Source: a virus
Length of the DNA: 46,880 nt
Strand: one strand, 5' to 3'
IMG/VR virus record: IMGVR_UViG_3300018890_000005
Span: 1-46,880 of that record
Shown: positions 16,332-23,398 of the stretch, piece by piece
Numbering within the stretch: position 1 is the stretch's first letter
Layout: each line of letters begins with the position of its first letter
The notes under the pieces: model-generated
What the model was told of the DNA's origin: nothing
The model's input: the letters and a program-made list of their open reading frames with translations, nothing else
The model's database searches: none
Position numbers and translations under genes: made by a program

Positions 16332-17148
16332 CGCCGGCCCCCCTGGTCAGCCTGCTGCTGCGCGACGCGGCGCCGATATTCGCTGAGGTCCGACGACACG
16401 TCGAGCGCCTCATTCGCATCGAGCACGTCCTCGATGGACCATGACTCCTCGATCTCCCGCAGGCTGATGCCGTCGAGGACCAGCCGCCAGACGTACCAGA
16501 CGTCGTCGACGTTGGGTCCTCGGAGGTCCGGCGGAAAGCCGATCGGCGTCTCGTCGAGTGTCAGGTCGGCGCCACGGACGTACCGAGGGCGGTAGAGCCG
16601 ACGAGCACGAAAGGGCGCAGGTTGAGCTCCACACCCATCCTGACGGCCCCAATGAGCGAGAACGCATCCGGGAATACGTCGTCGAGCTGCTCGGCTCTCA
16701 CGATGCGCTGTGTCCCCGGTACGCCCGGCTCGCCACCCACCCACGTCACATCGACGAGCAGCAGCTCGGCAAGCTCCACAGCCTCCTCGGGCTCCACCCG
16801 CTCGAGGCTGTTGAGGACCCGCCGGCCGACCTCGAGCCACGCCTCCGCCATGATCGGGTGCGTCCCCAGGGAGACCGTCTCTGGCACCGCCTGACCCGTG
16901 CTCATGTTGGACACCGTCACGTTCCCCCATTCGCCGGTCCTTGGGTCGCGCTTGTACAGGTCGGCGACCTGCAAGGGGGTCATGCGCCAGGGCCCCAGCT
17001 GTATGCCAGTGCCCAGCATCAAGGCCTCGAGTGTCGGGCCTAGCACCCGAGCAGCACGCAGAGCAGCGGCCATACCGCGACGCGGGGGGAGCTGCTCGAC
17101 GATCACCCGCTGGTCGCCAAGCATTCGGTCGAGTCGTGGTCGCTGCAT
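16328..17148 (-). CDS. Tail assembly chaperone, long form made by -1 frameshift (gpGT-like)
   Basis: After 180 codons in the first frame the ribosome can slip back one base on CCCTTTC (16615-16609) and continue for 93 residues, to a stop at 16330-16328; total 273 residues. The extension (RARRLYRPRYVRGADLTLDE... ending in QQQADQGGRR) is acidic and helical, with WRLVLDG and REIEESWSIEDVLDANEALD, typical of the second half of such chaperones. It has no plausible start of its own and its stop overlaps the tape measure ATG. In lambda, SPP1-like and many contractile phages the long form binds tape measure and tail tube subunits. Confidence 0.8.
16561..17148 (-). CDS. Tail assembly chaperone, short form (gpG-like)
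   Basis: This 195-residue protein is the unshifted product between tube and tape measure genes. It is mostly helical (RRGMAAALRAARVLGPTLEALM, EAWLEVGRRVLNSLERV, EEAVELAELLLVDVTW) with no enzyme motif, as expected for the chaperone that coats the tape measure during tail assembly. A slippery heptamer lies 49 bases before its stop, and a downstream reading frame without its own start runs to the tape measure start, so it also forms the N-terminus of a -1 fusion. The ATG at 17148 follows an AGGA site that overlaps the end of the tube gene. Confidence 0.85.
   Translation of the reverse strand: MQRPRLDRMLGDQRVIVEQLPPRRGMAAALRAARVLGPTLEALMLGTGIQLGPWRMTPLQVADLYKRDPRTGEWGNVTVSNMSTGQAVPETVSLGTHPIMAEAWLEVGRRVLNSLERVEPEEAVELAELLLVDVTWVGGEPGVPGTQRIVRAEQLDDVFPDAFSLIGAVRMGVELNLRPFVLVGSTALGTSVAPT
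16609..16615 (-). promoter_or_regulatory. -1 ribosomal frameshift slip site CCCTTTC
   Basis: Read on the minus strand in the chaperone frame the sequence is C CCT TTC, a perfect X XXY YYZ heptamer with XXX=CCC, YYY=TTT and Z=C. Slipping one base back keeps tRNA pairing on CCC and TTT, and enters the open frame that ends at the tape measure start. The relative frames of the two reading frames require exactly -1. I did not find an obvious strong stem just downstream by eye. Confidence 0.78.
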
Positions 17149-17160
17149 GCTTCACTGGTC

Positions 17161-17604
17161 CTATTGATTGGGCGTGGGGTTCAGTCCGCCGACGACACCG
17201 TATACACGCGTGGCAACAAACACCCACGACCGCGACTCCTCACCATCGCTGTACGTCACGTCGGGGAACTTGTTGATCTTCGCGGCCGGGCTCGCCATCA
17301 CCGTCCGACCATTCAGGTCCTCGATCACCAGCGGCTTTTTTATGCCGAACGGCGAACCCCTATCCGCGTTCAAATCGGCGCTGAGGATGTCATTGTGATC
17401 GGCCGCTAGGTTGAGCACGACCGTGAATCGGGCGCTGATATCATCGCTCATCGAGAAATACCCGATACCGTCGATGCCCACGACCTCCCGGTTAGCCTCG
17501 GCGTTGAATACCACCGACACAACCGTGCCCTTGGCGCGACCCGTCAGACGAATGCCGCCCCACAGCACGTGCACATTTTTCCAGCTGAGTGATCCGCCGT
17601 CCAT
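17161..17604 (-). CDS. Tail tube protein (DUF3277-like)
   Basis: This 147-residue protein directly follows the sheath gene. Its sequence reads like the DUF3277 family of tube proteins: SLSWKNVHVLWGGIRLTGRA at the start, VVFNAEANREVVGIDGIGY, then ARFTVVLNLAADHNDILSADL with PFGIKKPLVIEDLNGRT, and the final FPDVTYSDGEESRSWVF. These are strands of a tube-type beta barrel. It would form the hexameric rings around the tape measure. Length and neighbours (sheath before, chaperone after) are as expected for this module. Confidence 0.88.
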   Translation of the reverse strand: MDGGSLSWKNVHVLWGGIRLTGRAKGTVVSVVFNAEANREVVGIDGIGYFSMSDDISARFTVVLNLAADHNDILSADLNADRGSPFGIKKPLVIEDLNGRTVMASPAAKINKFPDVTYSDGEESRSWVFVATRVYGVVGGLNPTPNQ

Positions 17605-17613
17605 ATCGACCCC

Positions 17614-18960
17614 TTACGGCGCGAGTGCGCCATTGATTGTCATTGAGTGCACGGCCCCAGTGAGGCGCGCTGAGAAGGTAATGCCGCTCCAATGCCGGCT
17701 CGCCCGGTTCGCAGAGCTCAGAGCTGTCGTCGCTGGCACCGTGATGTTGATCGAGTCCGCATCGACGAGCCCCTCACCTGCCGCCTCGAGCAACGCCCCG
17801 CGCAGTGTGCCGCGAATCATCGCGCGACCCGTCTCGTCCATCGGAATCTTATCGACGTCCCGCTGTAGCTCAATTAGTCGCGTCTGGATGAGGTTGTGCA
17901 GGTAGTCGCGTCCGATGATGACGTCAACAAATTGACCGCCAATCGTGATCCCGTTGCGCGTCATCGAGAACCGCGCCGCCACAAACCTCTCAAGGAAGTT
18001 GTACCGCTTGGCGTGCAGAAACGACTCGCCCGTCGGCACAATGCCGTCAACCCCGACAAGCGTCTTCGCATGCCACGTCGCGTTGCCAGGCCGGCTCGAG
18101 GCCATACGCCCCACCCACGCCGCATCGACGTACTCGCCGTCGTCGTCGTGCCAGACCACCGCATGCCGAACGTAGCCCAGAGCACCCAGCTGCGAGCCAA
18201 TGTCGCTCGACCCCGCCGCCTGCGCGGCTGCATCGCTCGTCTGCGACCACGACATCTTGCGGATCGGCGCCGTGGCAGCCGCGATCTCCCGCGCGCTACC
18301 TGCCGTGCGGGTGAGCTCGAGCGCGTGATACCAGTCGTCGACCTGAGCGCGGACCGCCGCCACGTCGCTCCGGATGCCCACGTTCGGCGTCGTGACAGCC
18401 GCAGACAGCCCCGTGGCCCCACCCGACATGCTGGCCGATGCCGTGAATGCCACGCCAGCCTCGTCCGACGTGATAACCACCGACGTCGTACCCGTCGCCG
18501 TCACAGCGGACGCCGCAGCACCCCCGTTGATCGCCGTGCGCAACGCATTCGCCACGTCCGTCTGGCTCGCCCCCGAGGCGACGTACGAGTGCGTCACCCC
18601 GTTGACCGTGACTGTGTACGTCCCGTCCGTCGGGCTGGCCGGCACCGTAATCGTCGACACCTGGGCCACTGCCGTCGACCGACGGGCAAGGTACGCACGG
18701 TCCGGCTGCGCCTCCTGACTGAACATCGTCGCGACCGCCGTGTAGATCGGGTCGGAATCCGTCACCCCGATGGCCGCCAACGAGGCCTCCCACGTCGCCG
18801 GGGTCAGCTCGATGTACAGGTTGCCTCCGTGCTCCGCCGTCCACGCCGTCCCCTGCGGGCCCGATAGCGCGACGAAGATGATCGGCACGCCAAACGACGT
18901 GAGGGGGATAGGAGCTTCGCTGAGTGAGATATTGAGATTGACGAGCGTGTCGAATGACAT
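17614..18960 (-). CDS. Tail sheath protein (DUF3383-like) with inserted beta domain
   Basis: I choose the ATG at 18960, 448 residues, because it follows an AGGAG site that overlaps the upstream stop (18974-18972); longer readings run into the upstream gene. The N-terminus (FDTLVNLNISLSEAPIPLTSFGVPIIF, split here) and C-terminus (GRDYLHNLIQTRLIELQRDVDKIPMDETG, then IRGTLRGALLEAAGEGLV) are those of DUF3383 contractile sheath proteins. Residues about 101-197 form an insertion beginning VSTITVPASPTDGTYTVTVNG, resembling insertions in cement and baseplate J proteins here. The sheath contracts to drive the tube into the cell. Confidence 0.88.
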   Translation of the reverse strand: MSFDTLVNLNISLSEAPIPLTSFGVPIIFVALSGPQGTAWTAEHGGNLYIELTPATWEASLAAIGVTDSDPIYTAVATMFSQEAQPDRAYLARRSTAVAQVSTITVPASPTDGTYTVTVNGVTHSYVASGASQTDVANALRTAINGGAAASAVTATGTTSVVITSDEAGVAFTASASMSGGATGLSAAVTTPNVGIRSDVAAVRAQVDDWYHALELTRTAGSAREIAAATAPIRKMSWSQTSDAAAQAAGSSDIGSQLGALGYVRHAVVWHDDDGEYVDAAWVGRMASSRPGNATWHAKTLVGVDGIVPTGESFLHAKRYNFLERFVAARFSMTRNGITIGGQFVDVIIGRDYLHNLIQTRLIELQRDVDKIPMDETGRAMIRGTLRGALLEAAGEGLVDADSINITVPATTALSSANRASRHWSGITFSARLTGAVHSMTINGALAP

Positions 18961-18971
18961 AGCGGGCGCTC

Positions 18972-19607
18972 CTACGGCGTGAGGTCGAACTCGAACGGTT
19001 CGGGATTTTCGGGGGGCGCAGGGGTGATCGTAGATTCGCCGGACACCGTCTCCACCCACGGCGTGCGCTCGTACACCATCGGCGTGATATGGACGCGCAG
19101 ATCAAACCCGGCGCCCGTCTCCCATTGCACACCCCGCATGAGGCGCGGCAGAGGCTGGATCGACCCGCGACGGTTGACACCTACACCCGCGGCGTCAAGT
19201 CCCACGGTGAAGGCCCGGGAATACACGCGGGACCAGATCCGCCGCACGATCTGGTCCGCGTCCTGGCTGAAGGAGGGAGCAGCAGGATTGCGGCGCGAGT
19301 AACACTTGATGTTGAGCGTGACGTTCAGGAAGTCTCGGTAACGCGTCTCGAGCACCTCTTCGCCGTCAACCTCGACGGTCCGGTCGATGTCCTCGGTGGG
19401 CGCCGCCTCATCCGACCCCACGATGCTCAGGACGACCCTAGGACCGTCCGAGGGGCGGGGGCCGTCCTGGTGGTCCCAGATCACCGAGCCGCTGGGGACA
19501 AGCGGCAGGGCGGGCGACAGGACGTTCAGGGGCTGGCCGTAGTCATCGACCCCGAGAGCCGCGATCACCCACGCCCGCACCGCGTCGGACTGCGCTGGAC
19601 TGAGCAT
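18972..19607 (-). CDS. Tail terminator/neck protein
   Basis: This 211-residue protein lies just before the sheath gene, where the tail terminator is found. It contains a typical block: VIWDHQDGPRPSDGPRVVLSI (residues about 43-63, split by motif), RYRDFLNVTLNIKCYSR, a helical ADQIVRRIWSRVYSRAF and a beta end DLRVHITPMVYER. The P-R-P...D.P......Y pattern and V.l.v.cys....A...a..l...l fit the gp12-like neck terminator fold. It would cap the finished tail and join it to the head. It overlaps the upstream gene by one base at 19607. Confidence 0.72.
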   Translation of the reverse strand: MLSPAQSDAVRAWVIAALGVDDYGQPLNVLSPALPLVPSGSVIWDHQDGPRPSDGPRVVLSIVGSDEAAPTEDIDRTVEVDGEEVLETRYRDFLNVTLNIKCYSRRNPAAPSFSQDADQIVRRIWSRVYSRAFTVGLDAAGVGVNRRGSIQPLPRLMRGVQWETGAGFDLRVHITPMVYERTPWVETVSGESTITPAPPENPEPFEFDLTP

Positions 19608-20008
19608 CAGGTGCCCTCCGGACGCCCGGTGACCTGCACCGCGCGAATCTGCCGATACACCTCCGAGTCCTGCGCCATACCACCCTGCCAGGCGGCGACC
19701 GACACGACCTCGTACGTGACTCCCTGCCAGACCACCTCGTCAGCCCGCAGCCCGGCCTGCTCGTCGTGAGTACGGACGTCGTCAGGCGTGCAGCCCTCGA
19801 TCGTGCGCCCCATTTCCCACCCCTCGGGCAGGTGCTGGTCCGGACCGCCCGCCGGCCAGGCGTGCAGGCGGATGACCTCCTCAGTCACCGCTCCCATGAC
19901 CTCAAGCCCGCTCGAGTTGCGCGAGGACGAGGCATAGCGGCGACGGGTGGCAGGTACGCAGAAGCGCGCCACCGTGCTCGCCATCCTCGGGGGCCCAAGA
20001 GCCACCAT
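19607..20008 (-). CDS. Head-tail connector/adaptor-like protein
   Basis: With the ATG at 20008, two bases after the upstream stop, the product is 133 residues; an ATG at 19984 would give 125. The reading frame extends further upstream but only antisense-like sequence is found there. The protein has beta-rich motifs (VIRLHAWPAGGPD, IEGCTPDDVRTHDE, ADEVVWQGVTYEVVSVAAW) resembling small stopper or adaptor proteins between DUF4054 and terminator genes. The run EVVWQGVTYEVV followed by a hydrophobic end is typical of a barrel. Function is inferred from position. Confidence 0.6.
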   Translation of the reverse strand: MVALGPPRMASTVARFCVPATRRRYASSSRNSSGLEVMGAVTEEVIRLHAWPAGGPDQHLPEGWEMGRTIEGCTPDDVRTHDEQAGLRADEVVWQGVTYEVVSVAAWQGGMAQDSEVYRQIRAVQVTGRPEGT

Positions 20009-20009
20009 G

Positions 20010-20468
20010 TCAGCGCGCCCCCACGTGGTAGCGGATAGCTCCGGCGATCGCCCCCGTGTCGTGCAGGGGCACGTGAGACCCCTCGTCGTGCTTGGGGTCG
20101 ATGGCCGGGCCAATGCCACGGTCGAACCGGGCTCGCATCGCCTCGGCATGCTTGGCGCCCACGCGCTCGAGCTCCGCCTTAGGGTCCGCTCCGTCCATGA
20201 CCTTGCGTGTGACCTCCTCGAGGTCCGCCGTCAGCTCCCGCTCCCCGCCGTTGGCCAGGTACCCGCGTACGATGGGCCGCGCGGGAAGCGTGGGGGTGCC
20301 GTGTTCGTGGATTGCCGCCAGCTCCGCGATGCTGAGCCCCTTGGCAGTCGGGTGGGGACCCGTGTCGGCGCCGCCCGGACCCATGATGCCGATGCGTAGC
20401 TCTAGGCCTGCCATCATCTGCAGACGCTTCTGCAGGTCATCGAGCCCCTTGCGGTCTACCGCGACCAT
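20010..20468 (-). CDS. Neck/tail completion protein (HK97 gp10- or Mu G-like)
   Basis: This 152-residue protein has the family hallmark IAELAAIHEHGTPTLPARPIVRGYL (about 46-70): a helix, the E-H/F-G turn, and the P-x-R-P that starts the next helix. The N-terminal GLDDLQKRLQMMAGLELRIGIMG and the C-terminal HDTGAIAGAIRYHV (the 'L..tG.l..si...v' end) complete the pattern of gp10-like virion morphogenesis proteins. It would complete the head-tail joint. It overlaps the DUF4054 gene by 13 bases and precedes the adaptor by one base. Confidence 0.82.
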   Translation of the reverse strand: MVAVDRKGLDDLQKRLQMMAGLELRIGIMGPGGADTGPHPTAKGLSIAELAAIHEHGTPTLPARPIVRGYLANGGERELTADLEEVTRKVMDGADPKAELERVGAKHAEAMRARFDRGIGPAIDPKHDEGSHVPLHDTGAIAGAIRYHVGAR

Positions 20469-20905
20469 ACGAGCCCCCTTACGTACCCGGTCGCCCAGGA
20501 CGTCGACAGGGGGCCGCCATGTGCACTGGCACCAAAGCTCGCCGCGAGGACGGCGCGGCGGAGCTCGATGAACTGCTGCCCGTACATCGTGCCGGCAAAC
20601 GCCGCCTCGCCCGCCTCATAGCTGGGTACAGCAAAGCTCCTCGAGCTGGGTCCGTTGCTTTCGGCGGTGACGACCACGTTCTGCTCGCCCACCCCGACCG
20701 CTGCGGCCTCGGGCTGCAGGACCAGGAAATGGGCGGTCAGCAGCGCATGGCCCGTGCTCGCCACGCTGCCCCACGCCTGCAGGCCGATGTACGCCTGGGC
20801 GACGAGGAGCCAAGCGTCGACGAGCGAGGGGTCGAGGACGGCGAGACCGGGGGCGATTCCCGTGGCCCCGACGACCTCCGCAGCAGTGGCAAAGCGAGCT
20901 GCCAT
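20456..20905 (-). CDS. Head-tail connector, DUF4054-like
   Basis: I choose the ATG at 20905, four bases after the upstream stop, giving 149 residues. The pattern VDAWLLVAQAYIGLQAWGS, then TGHALLTAHFLVLQ, a variable strand segment SNGPSSRSFAVPS, and TMYGQQFIELRRAVL matches DUF4054 proteins: two helices, an 'A.....a.HlL' helix, then the 'T.yG..y..l.r' C-terminus. The family lies next to DUF2184 capsid genes and probably forms the ring under the portal (gp15/gp6-like). The upstream part of the longer frame is not protein-like. Confidence 0.8.
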   Translation of the reverse strand: MAARFATAAEVVGATGIAPGLAVLDPSLVDAWLLVAQAYIGLQAWGSVASTGHALLTAHFLVLQPEAAAVGVGEQNVVVTAESNGPSSRSFAVPSYEAGEAAFAGTMYGQQFIELRRAVLAASFGASAHGGPLSTSWATGYVRGLVWSR

Positions 20906-20909
20906 GACC

Positions 20910-21401
20910 TTACGCCGTGATGACAGCCCCTTGCGACGGGCGCTGCGGCTCGGCACGGGTGACCTCGTCGATGTGCTTGCGCAGGGCTCGCTCGACGTCG
21001 TCCCGGCGCTCCCCCTCGAGGAGGCGGCGTAGGGTGGCGACGTCGGCAGACTCCCGCACCATGGCAGAGGCGCGGATTCCCGGCACCGCCGAGAAGTCCA
21101 CGACCTCCATGAGCTCCCCATCGGCAATGCGCTGTGCCACCCGGGGGGTCACATACAGCTGCTCCCACATGCTCCGGCGCACGAAGGTCAGACCCGGGAA
21201 GCAGGTCATCGTGCGCACCTGGATTCGCTGCTGCCGCTCGCTTGAGTGCTCCTCGACCACCTGCGGCAGATGGGCCATGTAAATGCCCCTGCGCGCGTTG
21301 TACACGAGCACGTCGTTTGGCTGCGGGCGGTCGTCGATTCCACCTACCACCTCAGCTCCGAGGGGGTAGGCGTTACGCTCTTGGGATTGGGCTCGTGCCA
21401 T
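20910..21401 (-). CDS. Unrecognised head-module protein
   Basis: This 163-residue protein lies between capsid and DUF4054 genes. It has no motif I can name. The first half holds short hydrophobic strands (DVLVYNARRGIYMAHLPQVV, EQLYVTPRVAQRIADGEL) and the second half a charged helical tail (SADVATLRRLLEGERRDDVERALRKHIDE). Short helical proteins at this place in related phages are annotated as hypothetical head or connector proteins. The start at 21401 lies eight bases after the capsid stop. A minor head protein is likely from position alone. Confidence 0.7.
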   Translation of the reverse strand: MARAQSQERNAYPLGAEVVGGIDDRPQPNDVLVYNARRGIYMAHLPQVVEEHSSERQQRIQVRTMTCFPGLTFVRRSMWEQLYVTPRVAQRIADGELMEVVDFSAVPGIRASAMVRESADVATLRRLLEGERRDDVERALRKHIDEVTRAEPQRPSQGAVITA

Positions 21402-21409
21402 GGGGTACC

Positions 21410-22516
21410 TCAGGACAGCCCGATGCCGTCCATGCGATGGGCAGCGAGGGGACGCTGCATGATGACTCCGCCGGTCGTCGACTCGCAGGGGACCTTGAAC
21501 ATCAAGTCCACCGTCTGCACGGGGTACTGACGGAACACGATCGGCGCCACCGCACGCACGCGGTCCGCCGCCCTCACGTAGGCGTAAGCGCTGTCGGAGC
21601 TCAAGTTGCCGCCCGACCCGCTTGCCGACAGCTCGTCGACGATGCGGAACTCGACGCCCGGATACGCCTTGCGCACGTACTCGAGCACCGTGGTGGTCTC
21701 ACCCGTCGTACCAAGGCGCAGGGTGCTGACGAGCAGCATCGCACTGCGCGGCAGCAGGACGTTCGTCACCTTCTCACGTCCGCGGGTCAACGACTCAGGC
21801 CCCGTGATCAGCGTGAAAATGTCCGCCAAGATATTGTCGACCGACTTTGCCGACCAATACGTCGAGGACCCCGTGCCGTTGGCCGGAGAGTCCGAGATGA
21901 TGATGTTCGGGTGATTCAAACCGCCGGGCAGCCCGAGGTCCGAGCGCCCCCACGCGATCGTGTCATTGAGGAGCTCCTCATGCGCACGACGGGCAATGCG
22001 GCCCAGCTCCACCTGTAGGGGGTAGCCCGCCTGCTGGCTGTCGCGGATGTCCTGCACGGACCAGGCGTAGGCGTTGCCGAATGGCTGCACCTGGCCGGTC
22101 TGCATCGCACCCTGCATGCTCACGAGCGGCAGGTTTCCGACGGCATACGAATTGATGAACCGCGCAATGCCAGCGCCGGTGTAGAGGTACCAGCGGAACG
22201 TGCGGGCGTTCTCAGGCACCTCATTGTCGAACGGGAAGATGTCCCCCGACGCGAACGGCAGGTCGTCGAACTCCTCGCGATACGTCTCGCGCATCACGTA
22301 TTCGAGCTGCTGAGCGAAGTAGATCGCCCCCTGCGCGTCCTGGTGACCTTGATTGAGGACCTCAGCCGCGTCGGATTTCATCACCCGATCGAAAATCTTG
22401 CGCGCCGCATAGGCACGCTCATTGGCGGCGACCTGATCGGCCCCCTCGGACATTGCGTCATTGCGGACTCGGAGTTCAAGTCCCGCGGCGGCTTTGCGTA
22501 GTGCACTGGTATTCAT
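21410..22516 (-). CDS. Major capsid protein (DUF2184-like)
   Basis: This 368-residue protein has the DUF2184 pattern throughout: an N-terminal helical arm, QDAQGAIYFAQQLEYVMRETY, the loop DLPFASGDIFPFDNEVPENA, RTFRWYLYTGAGIARFINSYA, HEELLNDTIAWG with GLPGGLNHPNI, then IFTLITGPESLTRGREKVTNVLLP and the final VPCESTTGGVIMQRP. 'GL.NhPni' and the T.g....P..l.lp pattern are typical of HK97-fold capsids that follow a DUF2213 protease and a cement protein. A ribosome site (AGGGAG) precedes the ATG. I expect it to be the most abundant virion protein. Confidence 0.92.
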   Translation of the reverse strand: MNTSALRKAAAGLELRVRNDAMSEGADQVAANERAYAARKIFDRVMKSDAAEVLNQGHQDAQGAIYFAQQLEYVMRETYREEFDDLPFASGDIFPFDNEVPENARTFRWYLYTGAGIARFINSYAVGNLPLVSMQGAMQTGQVQPFGNAYAWSVQDIRDSQQAGYPLQVELGRIARRAHEELLNDTIAWGRSDLGLPGGLNHPNIIISDSPANGTGSSTYWSAKSVDNILADIFTLITGPESLTRGREKVTNVLLPRSAMLLVSTLRLGTTGETTTVLEYVRKAYPGVEFRIVDELSASGSGGNLSSDSAYAYVRAADRVRAVAPIVFRQYPVQTVDLMFKVPCESTTGGVIMQRPLAAHRMDGIGLS

Positions 22517-22535
22517 TGTCGTGGTCTCCCTGGGA

Positions 22536-23390
22536 TCAGCAGCGCAGCATGATTGCGCCTAGGGCCCCAGCCGGAGTGGCATCCGCCCAGTACGCACGTG
22601 ATAGCGACATTTGAATTGCGTTCGCGCCGTCGTCATCCGCGCGTGCCATGCCGCGCTCCTGACCACCAGCGCTGTTGACGACGACAAACACCGCGCCACC
22701 TTTCGCGGCCGCGACAGTGCCATTGTTGCGCATCAGCACCTTGCCTTGGTAGGCCACGGAGACCAGCGCAGGAGGCTGCACCTGGTCAATCGCCGTCGAC
22801 AGCACCGCGCCTTGATTGAGGCCGCCATGCTCGCGCACGACGATTCCGCGCACTGCCGTCTCGTCGTCGGCATTCGCCAGCGCCTGCACGCTGGGGATTC
22901 CACCAATCGAGGTCCCCGCCGCAACGAATCGACCTGGGGTGACCGCGACACCGCTGGGGGCCTGGGTCTGAGCCACGACGCCCGTCGTGCCCGTGAGCTG
23001 GGTGGCCACGGTGTAGACGGTGTTGGGGTGCCTAAAGGTCAGGGTCAGCACCGCCGCTGCGGAGGTCGCCTGCACGTGATTGTTGAGGCTCGCATTGGCG
23101 TTGATCTGGGTCGCCAGCGCTGCCGCCATCGCCGTGTCATCCGCAGGTGCTCCGCCCGTACGAGTCGTGTCCGCGCCGGTGACCACGGTGCCATCGGGCA
23201 GCGTGATGAGCACGATCACCCGGTCCGTGTCCGCACCAACGCCGCCGATCGTGACGGTGTTGATCTGCCCTTGCGCCGGCACACGGTAGGTGTCGCCCAA
23301 AATGAGCTGCGACTCCGCGATTTCGCCCTCAAGCCCACGCGACATTCGACGCGGGTAGCTCACGATTCCAAGTCCGTTTTGGATAGCCAT
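22536..23390 (-). CDS. Capsid cement/decoration protein with an inserted beta domain
   Basis: This 284-residue protein starts and ends like the short cement proteins that precede DUF2184 capsids: IVSYPRRMSRGLEGEIAESQ at the start, and after residue 150 GRFVAAGTSIGGIP, ADDETAVRGIVVREHGG, VSVAYQGKVLMRNNGTVAAAKG and the final LSRAYWADATPAGALG. Residues about 42-148 interrupt this core with a beta domain (INTVTIGG, VIVLITLPDGTVV, MAAALATQINANASL, AVLTLTFRHP) of the kind also found in the sheath. It would lock capsomers after expansion. The gene is 8 bases downstream of the protease-scaffold gene. Confidence 0.82.
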   Translation of the reverse strand: MAIQNGLGIVSYPRRMSRGLEGEIAESQLILGDTYRVPAQGQINTVTIGGVGADTDRVIVLITLPDGTVVTGADTTRTGGAPADDTAMAAALATQINANASLNNHVQATSAAAVLTLTFRHPNTVYTVATQLTGTTGVVAQTQAPSGVAVTPGRFVAAGTSIGGIPSVQALANADDETAVRGIVVREHGGLNQGAVLSTAIDQVQPPALVSVAYQGKVLMRNNGTVAAAKGGAVFVVVNSAGGQERGMARADDDGANAIQMSLSRAYWADATPAGALGAIMLRC

Positions 23391-23398
23391 TGGTCAGC

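Noticed and set aside
16328-17227. Whole 299-codon frame starting at 17227 considered as a gene
   Set aside because: Only its last 93 codons look like protein. The upstream part overlaps the chaperone in another frame and is Arg/Cys-rich; the frame is used only through the -1 slip.
17896-18867. Plus-strand open frame opposite the sheath gene
   Set aside because: Arg- and His-rich shadow of the sheath coding sequence, without motif or translation signal.
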